Source of the DNA: Peribacillus deserti
GTDB lineage: Bacteria; Bacillota; Bacilli; Bacillales; DSM-1321
DNA: 64,000 bases
Assembly (NCBI RefSeq): GCF_002863585.1
Contig: NZ_PGUY01000022.1
Span: 1 to 64,000 of the forward strand
Direction of reading: 5' to 3'
In this document: one piece after another, positions 56,447 through 64,000 of the stretch
Position numbering within the stretch: the stretch's first letter is position 1
How the letters are laid out: every line of letters begins with the position of its first letter
Position numbers and translations under genes: made by a program
Notes under the pieces: generated by a model
Told to the model about the DNA's origin: nothing
Seen by the model: the letters and a program-made list of their open reading frames with translations, nothing else
Database searches by the model: none

Positions 56447-57466
56447 TTAACCGCCAATATAAGACATTTCAATTTTGGGTTTCGTTTTTGTTTTCTGTTC
56501 ATTTCTCTCATCTGAATATCTGTCATTCCGCTTATTCCAGATGGAGGTGATTTGATCCGTTATTTCCTTATCGGAAAGCCGAGAGCGCAGAGATTCCTTT
56601 AGATTAAAGCCTGCACTGCTGAACAGACACGTGTAGAACTGTCCGTTTGCTGACAGGCGTGCCCTTGTGCATGTGGAGCAGAATGATTCAGAAACAGATG
56701 TAATAAAACCGATCTCAGGTGCTTCATCACGATAACGGTACCGTTTAGCCACCTCTCCATAATAATCCGGATCTACCGGTTCTATCGAGTATCTTCTGCT
56801 GATCATTTCAATGATTTCTTTTTTTGAAATAACATGGTCCAGTTTCCACCCATTTGTATTGCCTACATCCATGAACTCGATAAAGCGCAGGATGAGATTT
56901 TCATTTTTGCAGTATTCTGCCATAGGCAGTATCTGGCTGTCATTCATTCCCTTTTTGACTACCATATTAATTTTGACTTCGAGGCCGCTCTTCTTCGCAG
57001 CTTGAATTCCCTGGAGAACCGGCTTTACACCTATGCTTCTGCCGGTTATTTCCTTAAATAAGTCATCATCGATACTATCAAGGCTTATATTTACACGCTG
57101 AAGGCCGGCATCCTTAAGCTCTTGTGCGTATCTTGGCAATAAAATTCCATTGGTAGTCAGCGCAATGTCTTTAATTCCATTTAAGTGAGAAAGCTGATTG
57201 ATCAGCTTCGGCAGATTTTTCCGAAGAAGGGGTTCCCCTCCAGTCAGACGGATCTTCTCTACACCAAGCTCTGCGAATAGCCGGGCCGCTCTTTCTATTT
57301 CCTCGAAGCTTAACAGTTCTTCACTGGGGAGAAATTTATAGCTGTCACCAAAAATGTCAGCCGGCATGCAATACTGGCATCTAAGATTGCAGCGGTCGAT
57401 TACTGAGATGCGTAAGTCCCTAAGCGGCCTTTGCAGGGCATCATTAATTTGTCTGATCTCTGACAT
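56447..57466 (-). CDS. moaA: GTP 3',8-cyclase MoaA (radical SAM)
   Basis: First step of molybdenum cofactor synthesis, from GTP. The radical-SAM cluster is CNLRCQYC (preceded by VIDRC), with TGGEPLLR for SAM binding. The second cluster is [18 protein letters not shown] near residue 255-272. The C-terminus ends in GlyGly (MSYIGG), needed for catalysis. The start at 57466 has GGAGGGG upstream; ten earlier codons lack a site. Length 339 residues. First gene of the Mo-cofactor operon. Confidence 0.95.
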   Translation of the reverse strand: MSEIRQINDALQRPLRDLRISVIDRCNLRCQYCMPADIFGDSYKFLPSEELLSFEEIERAARLFAELGVEKIRLTGGEPLLRKNLPKLINQLSHLNGIKDIALTTNGILLPRYAQELKDAGLQRVNISLDSIDDDLFKEITGRSIGVKPVLQGIQAAKKSGLEVKINMVVKKGMNDSQILPMAEYCKNENLILRFIEFMDVGNTNGWKLDHVISKKEIIEMISRRYSIEPVDPDYYGEVAKRYRYRDEAPEIGFITSVSESFCSTCTRARLSANGQFYTCLFSSAGFNLKESLRSRLSDKEITDQITSIWNKRNDRYSDERNEQKTKTKPKIEMSYIGG

Positions 57467-57555
57467 AAATTCCCCTCCTCCCTTGTATTTTACCATTTTA
57501 TTACGTTAGCTTAACGATTATAGCTGTTTCTGGGAAGCACGGTATTTTTCTTCAA

Positions 57556-57594
57556 AAAAGCATCCCGCGAAGACTCTTGCGGGATGCCTTTTTT
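57556..57594. terminator. Hairpin upstream of moaA, U-runs both ways
   Basis: 9-bp stem GCATCCCGC/GCGGGATGC with a 10-nt loop, A6 on the left and T6 on the right. On the minus strand it would end transcripts coming from yitW through the B repeats before they reach moaA. Confidence 0.8.
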
Positions 57595-57629
57595 GCACTC
57601 CTGATCATTGGCGTGATTTTGTTTTAGTC

Positions 57630-58160
57630 CTGCTGGAAGCTGAGGCCCTCGAGTCCTAAGCCAATGCCTTTCAGGTGTCTGTTTTTCAATTAAGATTATT
57701 CGAAAACAAAAATTTGATTGTCATCCTGCTAATAACACGAGTATGAAAAGCACCGTTCTCCGCTTTTCTAGCTGTCCAGCTCCAAGCTGAGACCCTCGAG
57801 TCATAAGCCAATCAGTCCATGAGAAGAAAAGCACTTCTCAAGGCCAGCTCGTCTTATGCTTTTCGGATCTCTGCCTTTCTCAAATGGAGTATCTCAAATA
57901 TGGCTTCTGATACATTGATCACTTAATTAGCTCTGGGTTAAAGGCACCGCTTTCCGCTTTTCTCGCTGTCCAGCTCCGAACTGACACCTTCGGTCATAAG
58001 CCAATCGCCATCAAAAGGCAAGGGTGGCCTTTCGCTGCCGCTTTTCTTATGCCTTTCAGGTGTCTGCTTTTCAATTAAGATTATTCGAAAACAAAAATTT
58101 GATTTTCATCCTGCTCTTTAATTAACATGAGTATGAAAAGCACCGTTCTCCGCTTTTCTT
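57630..58160 (+). repeat. Three dispersed repeat family B elements in tandem (B5-B7)
   Basis: B5 (about 57630-57755), B6 (57756-57890, with a diverged middle) and B7 (57940-58160). The segment 57664-57769 recurs almost exactly at 58049-58159 (offset 385 bp, a 5-nt gap), including AATTAAGATTATTCGAAAAC and GAAAAGCACCGTTCTCCGCT. The last element stops 1-2 nt from the yitW stop codon. Confidence 0.75.
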
Positions 58161-58161
58161 G

Positions 58162-58470
58162 TTATCTTATGCCGAGGGCAATCTTAGCATAGCGGGACAT
58201 CATATCTTTATTCCAAACCGGAGTCCATACGATATTCACTTCTGTATTTTTCACTTCAGGAATATCCTCCAAAGCAGTCTTCACCTGATCCACAATGGTG
58301 CCTGCAAGCGGGCATCCCATGGAAGTCAGTGTCATGGTGACAGTAGTTTCACCATTCTCGTCCATATCCACGCCATACACTAGACCCAGGTTCACTATAT
58401 CTACTCCAATTTCCGGGTCAATGACCTGCTCCAATGCTCCCATGATATTATCTTTTAAATCCTGATCCAT
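58162..58470 (-). CDS. yitW: DUF59/MIP18-family Fe-S assembly factor (YitW/SufT-like)
   Basis: A 102-residue protein with the whole DUF59 core: DPEIGVDIVNLGLVYGVDM, TLTSMGCPLAG (a conserved Cys) and IVWTPVWNKDMMS. Members assist iron-sulfur cluster maturation. The ATG at 58470 follows AAGGAGAG; the frame also allows a TTG one codon earlier. Next to yitV, as in B. subtilis. No terminator: a family B repeat starts right at the stop codon. Confidence 0.92.
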   Translation of the reverse strand: MDQDLKDNIMGALEQVIDPEIGVDIVNLGLVYGVDMDENGETTVTMTLTSMGCPLAGTIVDQVKTALEDIPEVKNTEVNIVWTPVWNKDMMSRYAKIALGIR

Positions 58471-58555
58471 CAAAATCTCTCCTTATTTCACCTTAGTATA
58501 TGTTTCTATATCCATTATGAGGGTACTTCATGCCAAAATTTTTAAAGAAATGATA

Positions 58556-59323
58556 TTAGAGATGCTTCACAAACCATTCCTGAGTTCTTAACAAGCCTTC
58601 CCTGCTTACCTTATGTGAGGCGTTTTTATCAAGAAGGAATGCGATCTTATCCCTATCGTTTCCATATTCTGCCGACATTGATTCATAGAAATTATAGGCA
58701 TCCTGAAAAGGGACTACATTATCCTTTTCTCCGTGCCAGAGGAATACCGGTCTTCCGGCCAGTTTTTCTGTATTCAGGGTTATATCATAAGGGGCAAGAA
58801 GTGAATACAGATTCTCCAATTCTTCATCAGTAAGCGGGATATCCATTTTTGCTTGTCTAAGTGCTTCAATCTGCCGTTTCGCATAACTGACGTATGCCGG
58901 GTTCCCCATTAAGCTTACACCAGCTTTGATCCAGCTGTACTTTGTCAGCGCACCATAAGTAATAATTCCACCCATTGAGGTACCCGCGATCCCAATTCTT
59001 GAGCTGTCGATTGACCCCTGGCTTTCATAATAATCCTTTAAAACCTCAATCTCAGCTATTGTCTTTATGACTATATCCCAGAAGGATAGCATAAGCTTAT
59101 TTTCAGAAAGATCAGCCTCCCTTTCTCCATGATAGAGTGCATCAGGGAGTATGACTCGAAAACCCTTTTCAGCCAGAAGATAGGCATAATGTAAATTATG
59201 TTCTTTTGCACTGGTTATGCCGTGTATAAATATAATAAACGGCAGTTTTTCTTTGCTTTTATCCTGTTTAACAATATGTAGGACGGGAATATGGTGTATA
59301 CTTTCTTTACTGATATTGATCAA
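58556..59323 (-). CDS. yitV: Alpha/beta hydrolase (YitV-like esterase)
   Basis: A 255-residue hydrolase with an oxyanion HGITSAKEHN and nucleophile elbow GTSMGG (AGTSMGGIITYG, about residue 116). The acid and base are probably in HGEKDNVVPFQDAYNF and NASHKVSREGL. No signal peptide; cytoplasmic. Substrate unknown. The yitU-yitV-yitW order matches B. subtilis. Confidence 0.9.
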   Translation of the reverse strand: MINISKESIHHIPVLHIVKQDKSKEKLPFIIFIHGITSAKEHNLHYAYLLAEKGFRVILPDALYHGEREADLSENKLMLSFWDIVIKTIAEIEVLKDYYESQGSIDSSRIGIAGTSMGGIITYGALTKYSWIKAGVSLMGNPAYVSYAKRQIEALRQAKMDIPLTDEELENLYSLLAPYDITLNTEKLAGRPVFLWHGEKDNVVPFQDAYNFYESMSAEYGNDRDKIAFLLDKNASHKVSREGLLRTQEWFVKHL

Positions 59324-59486
59324 GATAACTGACTCCTAACTGGCATCATGTAACCTGAGTTTTTTCATTCTATAACTACCATACATTATTTATCAAACAA
59401 TGGAAAAAGATTTAACCTTGGCTTAAAAACGTTTTTATAAAGCCATGTTAATATAATAAATAAACATGTACAGAAAAGGAGATTTT

Positions 59487-60305
59487 ATGAAGGAACAGCA
59501 TTTAATTGTATTAGACCTTGATGGAACACTTTTAAAAGATAATAAAACCATATCCGACCGCTCTAAACAAATACTGGGCAGGCTTATGAATCAGGGACAT
59601 CAGGTGATGATCGCCACAGGACGCCCTTTCCGCTCAAGCGAGATATATTATAAAGAAGTCGGGATGAATACTCCGATTGTTAACTTCAATGGTGCCTTCG
59701 TCCACCATCCACTGAATACCGGCTGGGGAAGTTATCACTCTCCTCTTGATATTAAAGTCGCAAAAGATATTGTTGAAGCACTTAAGAGCTTCACATTCCA
59801 CAACATCATCGCTGAAGTACGGGATGATGTGTATTACCATTATCATGATGAAAAACTCATGGATATTTTCAGCATGGGTAATCCAAGGGTGACGACTGGC
59901 GATTTAAGGAACTTCCTGAATGACCCGCCTACAAGTATGCTGATCCACACCGACGAACAACACGTTCCTTTGATCCGAAACCACTTGCATGAAGTCCATG
60001 CAGAGGTGATAGAACATAGAAGATGGGCAGATCCTTTCCATGTTATTGAAATAGTAAGAAAAGGCCTTAATAAGGCAGTAGGAATTAAGCGTGTGGCTGA
60101 ATCCTTACATATACCGAGGGAGCGTATCATCGCATTCGGTGATGAGGACAATGACCTTGAAATGATCGAATGGGCTGGCTGCGGCGTTGCCATGGGTAAT
60201 GGCATTGGCGGTCTTAAAAGCATCGCCAACGAGGTTACACTCTCGAACGAGGAAGACGGGATTGCTGTATTCCTGGAAGAATTCTTTAAAGAAAAGACTG
60301 CATGA
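59487..60305 (+). CDS. yitU: HAD-IIB phosphatase (YitU), likely riboflavin-precursor phosphatase
   Basis: Cof-type HAD hydrolase. Motif I DLDGTLLKD (residues 9-17), motif II ATGRPF, motif III Lys in GLNKAVGIKR and motif IV GDEDNDLEMIEWAG are intact; the C2b cap lies in between (about 80-180). B. subtilis YitU dephosphorylates 5-amino-6-ribitylamino-uracil phosphate. The ATG at 59487 has AAAAGGAG upstream; an ATG seven codons earlier precedes that site. Length 272 residues. It is divergent from yitV. Confidence 0.92.
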   Translation: MKEQHLIVLDLDGTLLKDNKTISDRSKQILGRLMNQGHQVMIATGRPFRSSEIYYKEVGMNTPIVNFNGAFVHHPLNTGWGSYHSPLDIKVAKDIVEALKSFTFHNIIAEVRDDVYYHYHDEKLMDIFSMGNPRVTTGDLRNFLNDPPTSMLIHTDEQHVPLIRNHLHEVHAEVIEHRRWADPFHVIEIVRKGLNKAVGIKRVAESLHIPRERIIAFGDEDNDLEMIEWAGCGVAMGNGIGGLKSIANEVTLSNEEDGIAVFLEEFFKEKTA

Positions 60306-60567
60306 TATAGGAGACTCCCGTTTAGGGGGTCTTTTATTATAAGGTCCTTTCTAGGATACAGTCCCGCTCGAGCCATGGGAACTAATAAGGATTGTCTGTA
60401 CCAGCAATAATAATTGTATCGGTGGCTAATCCCAAAATCGCTATCCGCCTGAAGTGCGTCCTTCCGGACTTCGACCGCGGACGCAGCGGGGGCAGGCTCT
60501 GGTCGGGAAGGAACATTTATGTAACCAACTTCTGCTGGCAAGTATAGGGTCAATAATCAGGATTTGA
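60306..60567. other. Intergenic, GC-rich block of unknown nature
   Basis: A segment near 60440-60510 (CCTGAAGTGCGTCCTTCC, CGACCGCGGACGCAGC) is markedly richer in G and C than its surroundings. I find no open frame with a ribosome binding site. It does not resemble family A or B. Confidence 0.4.
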
Positions 60568-60579
60568 GCAGACATAACA

Positions 60580-60840
60580 TAAGCATAGCACCAGGTATCA
60601 GCCAGCATATGACAAGAAACTTATGCATTAGATCCTAAAAATCAAGCACGCTCAGGTACATCAGCATAACACCTTAAACATAAGCATAAGCACAGGTACA
60701 TCAGCATAAAGCTCTAAACTTAAGCATAGGTTTCACAAGGATAAGCATAAAGGTCTAAAACCTGAGCATAAACCCACGAAACATAAGCATAAAGTGGCGA
60801 AATATAAGCATAAAGTACGGAATCTGAAGCATAAACGAGG
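60580..60840 (-). repeat. Phased decamer array 2 (ATAAGCATAA, 20-21 bp period)
   Basis: Thirteen units with GCAT (or one-base variants) at 60583, 60605, 60625, 60646, 60664, 60684, 60704, 60724, 60745, 60766, 60787, 60808 and 60829. Steps are 22,20,21,18,20,20,20,21,21,21,21,21. The core AAGCATAAA is clearest at the right end. It is the reverse complement of array 1. Confidence 0.85.
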
Positions 60841-61212
60841 TGAGATCCAGCCAAAAAATCAAAAAATGCCTGCTTACACCCTCAGGTCTCCTGAAATTGA
60901 ATGCTTCTAGTTTTAAAGGAAGTGATTTTCCACTGAAAAGCAGCGGAAAACCGCTATTATGGCTGGTGGTCCACTCTCTTTTCACCTTAACTATTAACAT
61001 TCACCTCCAAATGCTCTCTGCCCGGCTGAGGCCTTACCTCTTCAATCGTTTCGCTAATCCCACCACCCAAATACGTTACGTTCAACGGATTTCTCCTGTC
61101 CCTGCCCATCACTTTAACCAGAATTTTCCCGATTTATTAAGATTCCTTCTTGATAAAGCTAATACATGACACAGGAGTTTAGTGTCAATACAGTGGATGC
61201 GGAGGGGTTTCG
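60841..61212. other. Intergenic between array 2 and the 47-aa gene
   Basis: About 370 bp. An open frame overlaps it on the plus strand (60840-61169), but it has no ribosome binding site, begins in the array and shows no domain, so it is not called. Confidence 0.4.
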
Positions 61213-61356
61213 ATGGGTAAAGGATCTAGACGGTTTGTACAGCATAGTAAAGATGTTGTGACACAGCACAGCCTTAAAATACCTTATCGGATGACATATG
61301 CAGAAGCAGAGGCAAGAAAGCAGGAACGCGAAGCGTCTGAAGGCGGCGGCTTATAA
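61213..61356 (+). CDS. Small basic/acidic protein, unknown function (47 aa)
   Basis: Preceded by GGAGGGG 6 nt before the ATG. It reads MGKGSRRFVQHSKDVVTQ, then a helical TYAEAEARKQEREASEGGGL. It has no cysteine or membrane helix. I do not recognise the family, but the ribosome binding site is strong and the size resembles other small Bacillus proteins found next to yitT. No other copy is in the window. Confidence 0.6.
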   Translation: MGKGSRRFVQHSKDVVTQHSLKIPYRMTYAEAEARKQEREASEGGGL

Positions 61357-61488
61357 TGCGGAATGCCCGGCATTTGATGAGTCTCTATTTCTGCCGTTAT
61401 CACCAAGTCCTCTGCATGTTCAAGCCGCTTCCTGCCTTAGCGGGCTACTTTTTCCTGGCAGCTGAAGCAGCCACTGTGTAGGTACAGC

Positions 61489-61517
61489 AAAAAGCTGGCA
61501 GACCATTCTGCCAGCTT
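61489..61517. terminator. Bidirectional terminator before yitT
   Basis: 12-bp stem AAAGCTGGCAGA/TCTGCCAGCTTT with a 4-nt loop; T-run on both strands. Confidence 0.88.
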
Positions 61518-61519
61518 TT

Positions 61520-62362
61520 TTAATCCTTTCTGAATCGCCCTAGTACCCCCACTGTTTCCACAATGTTGGTGAAGGCTGCCGGATCAACATCTTTGATCAG
61601 TTTTTCTAGATCATATAGTTCATATCTTGTGATGACAATCATAATCATATTTTTATCTTCATTAGTGAAGGCACCCTTAGCAGGCAGAATGGTAAGTCCC
61701 CGTACAAACCTTTCATAAATAGCCTTTTTCATTTCATCCGAATTTTTCGTAATAATCATCACTGTCAGCTTTTCATATTTTGTATGAATGGCATCAACCA
61801 CTCTGGTGGACGCATAAAGGGCTACCAAGGTATATAAAGCTTTTTCCCAGCCATAGACATAGCCTGCAGTGATTATGATAATCGCATTTAAGCTGAACAG
61901 GTAAGTTCCTATGGGCTTGTCCTTCATCCGGGATAGAACCATTGCTACTATGTCCAGCCCGCCTGTAGAAGCACCGTATTTTAAGGTAAAACCAATGCCG
62001 ACTGCCGCTATTACACCGCCGAATACAGCATTAAGCAGTATATCAGGCGAAACTGCCGTAACAGGAATTGTTTCTAAAAATATAGTGCTGAACCCTACGC
62101 TCAGCAGACTGTAAAAGGTAAATAATTTCCCGACCCTTCTCCATGCAAGAATTGCTACAGGTATGTTTAGCAACAACAGCAAAATCCCCGTTGAAATCTG
62201 AAAAGGAGCAAAACTTCCTAAGAGATTAGAAAGCAGCTGGGCAAGCCCGGTAAAACCGCTGGCATACACCTTTGCCGGTATTAAAAATAAATTCATTGAA
62301 ATAGCATTCAGCAATGCTCCCAAAATGACGATGATGATCTTCTTTGTTTCCGCATAAACCAT
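61520..62362 (-). CDS. yitT: YitT family membrane protein (DUF161 plus DUF2179)
   Basis: About 280 residues, with five or six membrane helices in the first 170 (LLNAISMNLFLIPAKVYASG, GVIAAVGIGFTLKYGASTGG) and a C-terminal soluble DUF2179 domain (about 195-280, KLTVMIITKNSDEMKKAIYE, then VIVITRYELYDLEKLIKDVDP). The family's function is unknown. The ATG at 62362 has GGGG 8 nt upstream; a start five codons earlier is possible. It is divergent from yitS. Confidence 0.88.
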   Translation of the reverse strand: MVYAETKKIIIVILGALLNAISMNLFLIPAKVYASGFTGLAQLLSNLLGSFAPFQISTGILLLLLNIPVAILAWRRVGKLFTFYSLLSVGFSTIFLETIPVTAVSPDILLNAVFGGVIAAVGIGFTLKYGASTGGLDIVAMVLSRMKDKPIGTYLFSLNAIIIITAGYVYGWEKALYTLVALYASTRVVDAIHTKYEKLTVMIITKNSDEMKKAIYERFVRGLTILPAKGAFTNEDKNMIMIVITRYELYDLEKLIKDVDPAAFTNIVETVGVLGRFRKD

Positions 62363-62500
62363 ATGTATATCCCCCATCTCTATGTTGCTAGTATTGAACT
62401 ACCCTAGAATGCTTATTCCTATTCTGAAGGATTGTAATTTTTCCGAAGTATAGATACACTAATCTATACAAATAGCACAATATGAAAGAAGGTGTAAGCC

Positions 62501-63370
62501 ATGTCGGTACACATTTTAGCCGATAGTGCGTCAGATTTACCCTTATCTTTTTATAAAGAATACAACGTAACATTTATTCCGTTAAAAGTCCACCTAGATG
62601 GTAAAGACTACGATGACCTTAAAGGAATCACTCCTGATGAAGTCTTTTCAGCCATGAAGGAAGGAAAGACACCTAAGACGTCCCAGCCATCTGTTGATTA
62701 TGTGATACAGATTTTCACAGAGTTCGCTGCAACAAAGAAATCCGGTATATATTTCGCCTTTTCATCAGAGCTGTCAGGGACTTATCAAACCGCGGTTATG
62801 GCGCTCGCTCAGGTAAAGGAAGAATACCCGGAACTTGATCTCGAAATCATTGACACCAAAGGGGCTTCATTAGGTTACGGACAAGTCGTAAGATATGCCG
62901 CCGAACAAGCATTAAAAGGCGCAGCTAAGGATACGATCATTAAAGAAGCTGTCTTCCGAAGTAAACATATGGAGCATTTATTTACAGTTGATAACCTGGA
63001 ATATCTGGCTCGCGGCGGAAGAATCTCAAAAGCATCGGCCTTTTTTGGCGGGCTTTTAAATATAAAGCCTTTCCTGAACGTAGAAGACGGGAAGCTGGTT
63101 CCTTTAGAAAAAATCCGCGGAAAGAAAAAGCTGCTGAAGCGGGTGATCGAAGTGATGGGGGAACGTGGCGACAGGATCTCAGAACAATCCATTGCAATCT
63201 GTCATGCGGATGCTGAGGAAACGGCCCTGGAATGGAAAGAGGCCATTATCGAAGAGTATGGCGTCAAGGAAGTTTATATCAATACCATCGGCTCTTCTAT
63301 TGGAGCACATGTCGGCCCTGGTACTCTTGGTGTTTTCTTTTTAAATGAGCTCCCTTCTTCCAGCAGTTAA
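62501..63370 (+). CDS. yitS: DegV family fatty-acid-binding protein (YitS)
   Basis: A 289-residue DegV-fold protein that binds a long-chain fatty acid; some family members (FakB) hand fatty acids to the kinase FakA. The N-terminus is typical (HILADSASDLPLSFYKEYNV), followed by GKTPKTSQPSVDYV and SSELSGTYQTAVMA. Ribosome binding site GAAAGAAGG. Next to yitT as in B. subtilis. Confidence 0.92.
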   Translation: MSVHILADSASDLPLSFYKEYNVTFIPLKVHLDGKDYDDLKGITPDEVFSAMKEGKTPKTSQPSVDYVIQIFTEFAATKKSGIYFAFSSELSGTYQTAVMALAQVKEEYPELDLEIIDTKGASLGYGQVVRYAAEQALKGAAKDTIIKEAVFRSKHMEHLFTVDNLEYLARGGRISKASAFFGGLLNIKPFLNVEDGKLVPLEKIRGKKKLLKRVIEVMGERGDRISEQSIAICHADAEETALEWKEAIIEEYGVKEVYINTIGSSIGAHVGPGTLGVFFLNELPSSSS

Positions 63371-63712
63371 ATTACATACCTAAATAAAACTTGACTGCCA
63401 TCTTATTTTATACAAGGATTCAGGAATATCAGGTTTTCGCACCTAAAAGCCTAAAAGAGCGCCGAGAGCAGCTGCCGGCAGCGTTTCAGCGTAAATATTT
63501 ATCTATTTGGTGTATCTTATTAGCCAACGTGTAATACAAGTCACAACCAGCTAATGCACTATCTTAGTCTATACGTAAACCCGTCAGATGAACGGTTAAA
63601 AAAGGCGGCTGGCAACCCAGACCGTCTTTTGAATACGTCTAAGCCTTCCCGCTTAGGAATTTAATTTCCGGTCTGCTATAATGAAAAAAACTAGAGCATA
63701 TGGAGGTTCAAA
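63371..63712. other. Intergenic between yitS and yitK
   Basis: About 340 bp. A weak imperfect hairpin lies at about 63599-63630 (GGCGGCTGG/CCAGACCGTC), and a TATAAT occurs at 63677-63682 about 30 nt before the next gene. Nothing else is supported. Confidence 0.45.
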
Positions 63713-64000
63713 ATGTCAAAGGAAAGTTCATTCGATATTGTATCAAAAGTAGATTTTTCAGAAGTGACTAACGCTGTAACTGCGGCCATGAAAGAAATTA
63801 AAACCCGCTATGATTTTAAAGGCAGCAAAAGTGATATCACTCTTGATAAAGAAGAGCTTGTACTGGTGTCTGACGATGAGTATAAGCTTGATCAGTTAAA
63901 GGATGTTCTAATCAGCAAACTAGTCAAGCGAGGAGTTCCCATCAAAAACTTGGATTACGGTAAAATTGAAGGAGCTTCAGGCGGTACAGTAAGACAAAGG
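63713..64000 (+). CDS. yitK: YajQ/YitK family nucleotide-binding protein, 5' part
   Basis: First 96 residues, running off the window end, which reads [18 protein letters not shown], then [18 protein letters not shown] and [20 protein letters not shown]. That is the family's two-domain, ferredoxin-like start. YajQ proteins bind nucleotides; in some proteobacteria they bind cyclic di-GMP. TGGAGG 7 nt before the ATG. Confidence 0.93.
   Translation, partial: MSKESSFDIVSKVDFSEVTNAVTAAMKEIKTRYDFKGSKSDITLDKEELVLVSDDEYKLDQLKDVLISKLVKRGVPIKNLDYGKIEGASGGTVRQR

Noticed and set aside
60755-61000. Minus-strand open frame across array 2 encoding a repeated FMLxF peptide
   Set aside because: It arises because 21 bp equals seven codons. 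Unit lengths of 20, 18 and 22 break the frame elsewhere, and there is no ribosome binding site.
60840-61169. 109-codon plus-strand frame
   Set aside because: It starts at the edge of array 2, lacks a ribosome binding site and has no recognisable domain.

Overview
This 64 kb window is chromosomal DNA of an endospore-forming, competence-encoding member of the Bacillaceae (Bacillus sensu lato). The evidence is a spore coat gene (cotO), competence genes (coiA, comZ), the Spx/SpxH/MecA proteolysis genes, AGGAGG-type ribosome binding sites with ATG/GTG/TTG starts, and gene order closely matching two stretches of the B. subtilis chromosome, the yja/yjb region and the yit-arg region. The species cannot be fixed from the sequence. 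No rRNA, tRNA, prophage, insertion sequence transposase or CRISPR array is visible. The window is core genome; its unusual content is concentrated between the genes.

Layout. 0-9.5 kb: cotO, fabI (with a FapR operator), mgtE, prpE, a carD-like regulator with a strong promoter, then the yjbO-nadK-relQ group and the CYTH gene yjbK. 9.5-20 kb: the muramidase cwlQ, truncated haemoglobin yjbI with the Spx adaptor spxH, pepF, coiA, cls, mecA and spx. 20-29.5 kb: a small ORF, the oppABCDF peptide importer, a DUF3899 gene, trpS with a divergent T-box leader, and yjbA. 29.8-37.6 kb: yjaZ, fabF-fabHA (second FapR site), comZ, yjaV, yjaU, yjzD, a deletion-gutted clpB pseudogene and yjzC. 37.9-47.5 kb: the arginine operon argC-argJ-argB-argD-carA-carB-argF behind an ARG-box-like promoter. 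47.5-52 kb: a 3-hydroxybutyrate module (GntP permease, dehydrogenase, sigma-54 activator) behind a textbook sigma-54 promoter, upstream palindromes and a cre site. 52-57.5 kb: a cupin/HD-GYP protein, a secreted coiled-coil protein and moaA-moeA-mobB. 58-64 kb: yitW, yitV, yitU, a small gene, yitT, yitS and the start of yitK.

How genes work together. FapR boxes at fabI and fabHA-fabF link two steps of fatty acid elongation. Spx, its ClpXP adaptor SpxH and the ClpC adaptor MecA lie within 8 kb. The arg operon covers the acetyl cycle to citrulline with its own carbamoyl phosphate synthase. The sigma-54 activator is placed to control the adjoining hydroxybutyrate permease and dehydrogenase.

The least explained content is intergenic. 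(1) Two arrays of a degenerate decamer, TTATGCTTAT/ATAAGCATAA, are spaced at a strict 20-21 bp, two helical turns, at 10.64-10.86 kb and 60.58-60.84 kb. (2) Two families of dispersed repeats are present. Family A (about 170-200 bp) has terminal inverted repeats and flanking direct repeats. Family B is found inserted inside family A twice and also abuts the stop codons of argF and yitW. (3) The trpS leader has a UGG specifier and a discriminator-matched C but lacks the canonical T-box core.
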